64,000 nt of DNA from Marinobacter sp. MDS2 (GTDB lineage Bacteria > Pseudomonadota > Gammaproteobacteria > Pseudomonadales > Oleiphilaceae): positions 1,984,001 to 2,048,000 of the forward strand of contig NZ_JAVAJF010000001.1 of assembly GCF_030718085.1 (NCBI RefSeq), in the 5' to 3' direction. Position numbers and translations under genes: made by a program. Under the pieces are notes generated by a model that was not told the DNA's origin, did not search any database, and was given only the letters and a program-made list of their open reading frames with translations. Each line of letters begins with the position of its first letter. Position 1 is the first letter of the stretch. Of the stretch, positions 63,485 to 64,000 are shown piece after piece.

Positions 63485-64000
63485 TCCTGACCGTCCCTGC
63501 GTTGTAGCGGAATCTCAGGAATCGCTGAGCGTTGCTGACAATCTGGAAGGCGTCTTTCAGGTGGCTGCGCTCAAACGGCGACAAGTCCTCGGGGCGCACG
63601 TTGTTGTCCGGCTCGCGGCCCTCCTCAATCGCAAGTGCCTGGTGGCGAACCCTGACAATGGATATAAACTCCAGAGCATCGCGCAGGTTACCCGCGTCGT
63701 CATCAACCAGCAGTTTGGTTTTGGCGATGTCTTTCAAACGTTCAAAGGAGTTTTGTGAACGGGAGCCACAGGCCAGTGCGTGCACGCGGATCAGATCGGA
63801 CAAGGGGGCGGTGCCACGACGTTTCAGGTTGAAGGTTTTTTGGTGCTTGCCGTCTTCTTCCAGCACAAAGGTGCGGAAGAAGCCCAAGGGCGGTGTACGG
63901 TTCAACGCGTTGCGAGCCATCAGGGTCAGAAACCGCTGGCTGCTGGACGCTTTCTCGGCAACCAGGGTTTTCAGCTGTTCAGCAAAGTCTGTTTCTCCGT
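63477..64000 (-). CDS. DUF294-type putative nucleotidyltransferase (3' part)
   Basis: Open to the window edge: the frame continues upstream of an internal ATG at 63920, so the start lies outside. The visible ~174 residues match the C-terminal domain of DUF294 (nucleotidyltransferase substrate-binding) proteins: RGTAPLSDLIRVHALACGSR, NLRDALEFISIVRVRHQALA, LSPFERSHLKDAFQIVSNAQ. The missing N-terminus should hold cNMP/CBS sensory domains and the nucleotidyltransferase. Overlaps the exonuclease gene. Confidence 0.75.
   Translation of the reverse strand, partial: GETDFAEQLKTLVAEKASSSQRFLTLMARNALNRTPPLGFFRTFVLEEDGKHQKTFNLKRRGTAPLSDLIRVHALACGSRSQNSFERLKDIAKTKLLVDDDAGNLRDALEFISIVRVRHQALAIEEGREPDNNVRPEDLSPFERSHLKDAFQIVSNAQRFLRFRYNAGTVRNA

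Overview
The window reads as chromosome of a marine or halophilic gammaproteobacterium, most like Marinobacter. This rests on gene content (ectoine-type aspartokinase, Na+-coupled AGCS and NSS transporters, sigma-54-controlled nitrate assimilation, orphan Hcp, many c-di-GMP genes) and was not confirmed by any search. The backbone is G+C-rich; the stretch from about 6.49 to 22.61 kb is visibly more A+T-rich.

Layout. (1) 1-6.24 kb: end of an ectoine-type aspartokinase gene, then tag, a phosphopantetheinyl transferase and pdxH on the minus strand, a large AsmA-like DUF748 gene, and the 5' part of yfbR. (2) 6.49-22.61 kb: a 16-kb mobile island that splits yfbR inside its conserved metal-site codons. 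The hexamer GGTGAT (left) and GGCGAT (right) brackets it. It begins with its own complete, divergent YfbR-like gene, then a tightly coupled six-gene operon: two large tyrosine-recombinase-like proteins, a double-HTH coiled-coil protein, a small VPA1267-like protein, a RecD2-type helicase and a third tyrosine recombinase. The rest is layered cargo and wreckage: a 48-residue exported peptide, a 26-nt tRNA 3' end, an AlgI/AlgX-like O-acetylation pair, a degraded IS5-family element, the C-terminal relic of a second helicase cut by an IS21-like end, a winged-helix/coiled-coil gene and a divergent XRE regulator. (3) 22.6-29.0 kb: yfbR 3' fragment, qmcA/nfeD pair, a diguanylate cyclase, yafJ, a double TM2 protein and an MFS-acyltransferase fusion.

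(4) 29.1-41.4 kb: a complete nitrate assimilation locus: nirBD plus an extra FAD oxidoreductase, the NIT-ANTAR antiterminator nasR, the nrtABD transporter and nasA. Three sigma-54-type promoters, a palindromic NtrC-like site between nrtA and nasA, and a leader terminator ahead of the nir operon fit nitrogen control plus nitrate-dependent antitermination. (5) 41.4-48.4 kb: a SprT-like protein, orphan hcp with a sigma-54-like promoter, a Fur-boxed exbB-exbD-exbD-tonB operon with a hexanucleotide microsatellite in tonB, TauE/SafE, an amidase and a hypothetical gene. (6) 48.6-64 kb: metNIQ, a 1-Cys peroxiredoxin, an AGCS symporter, a CBS protein, a degenerate HD-GYP protein, GGDEF, MATE, EamA, a PAS chemoreceptor, an NSS transporter, TetR, a DEDDh exonuclease and the end of a DUF294-type gene.

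The most unusual part is the island: a trio-like recombinase operon combined with a helicase, integrated into a nucleotidase gene and carrying its own replacement copy that no longer contains the attachment hexamer.
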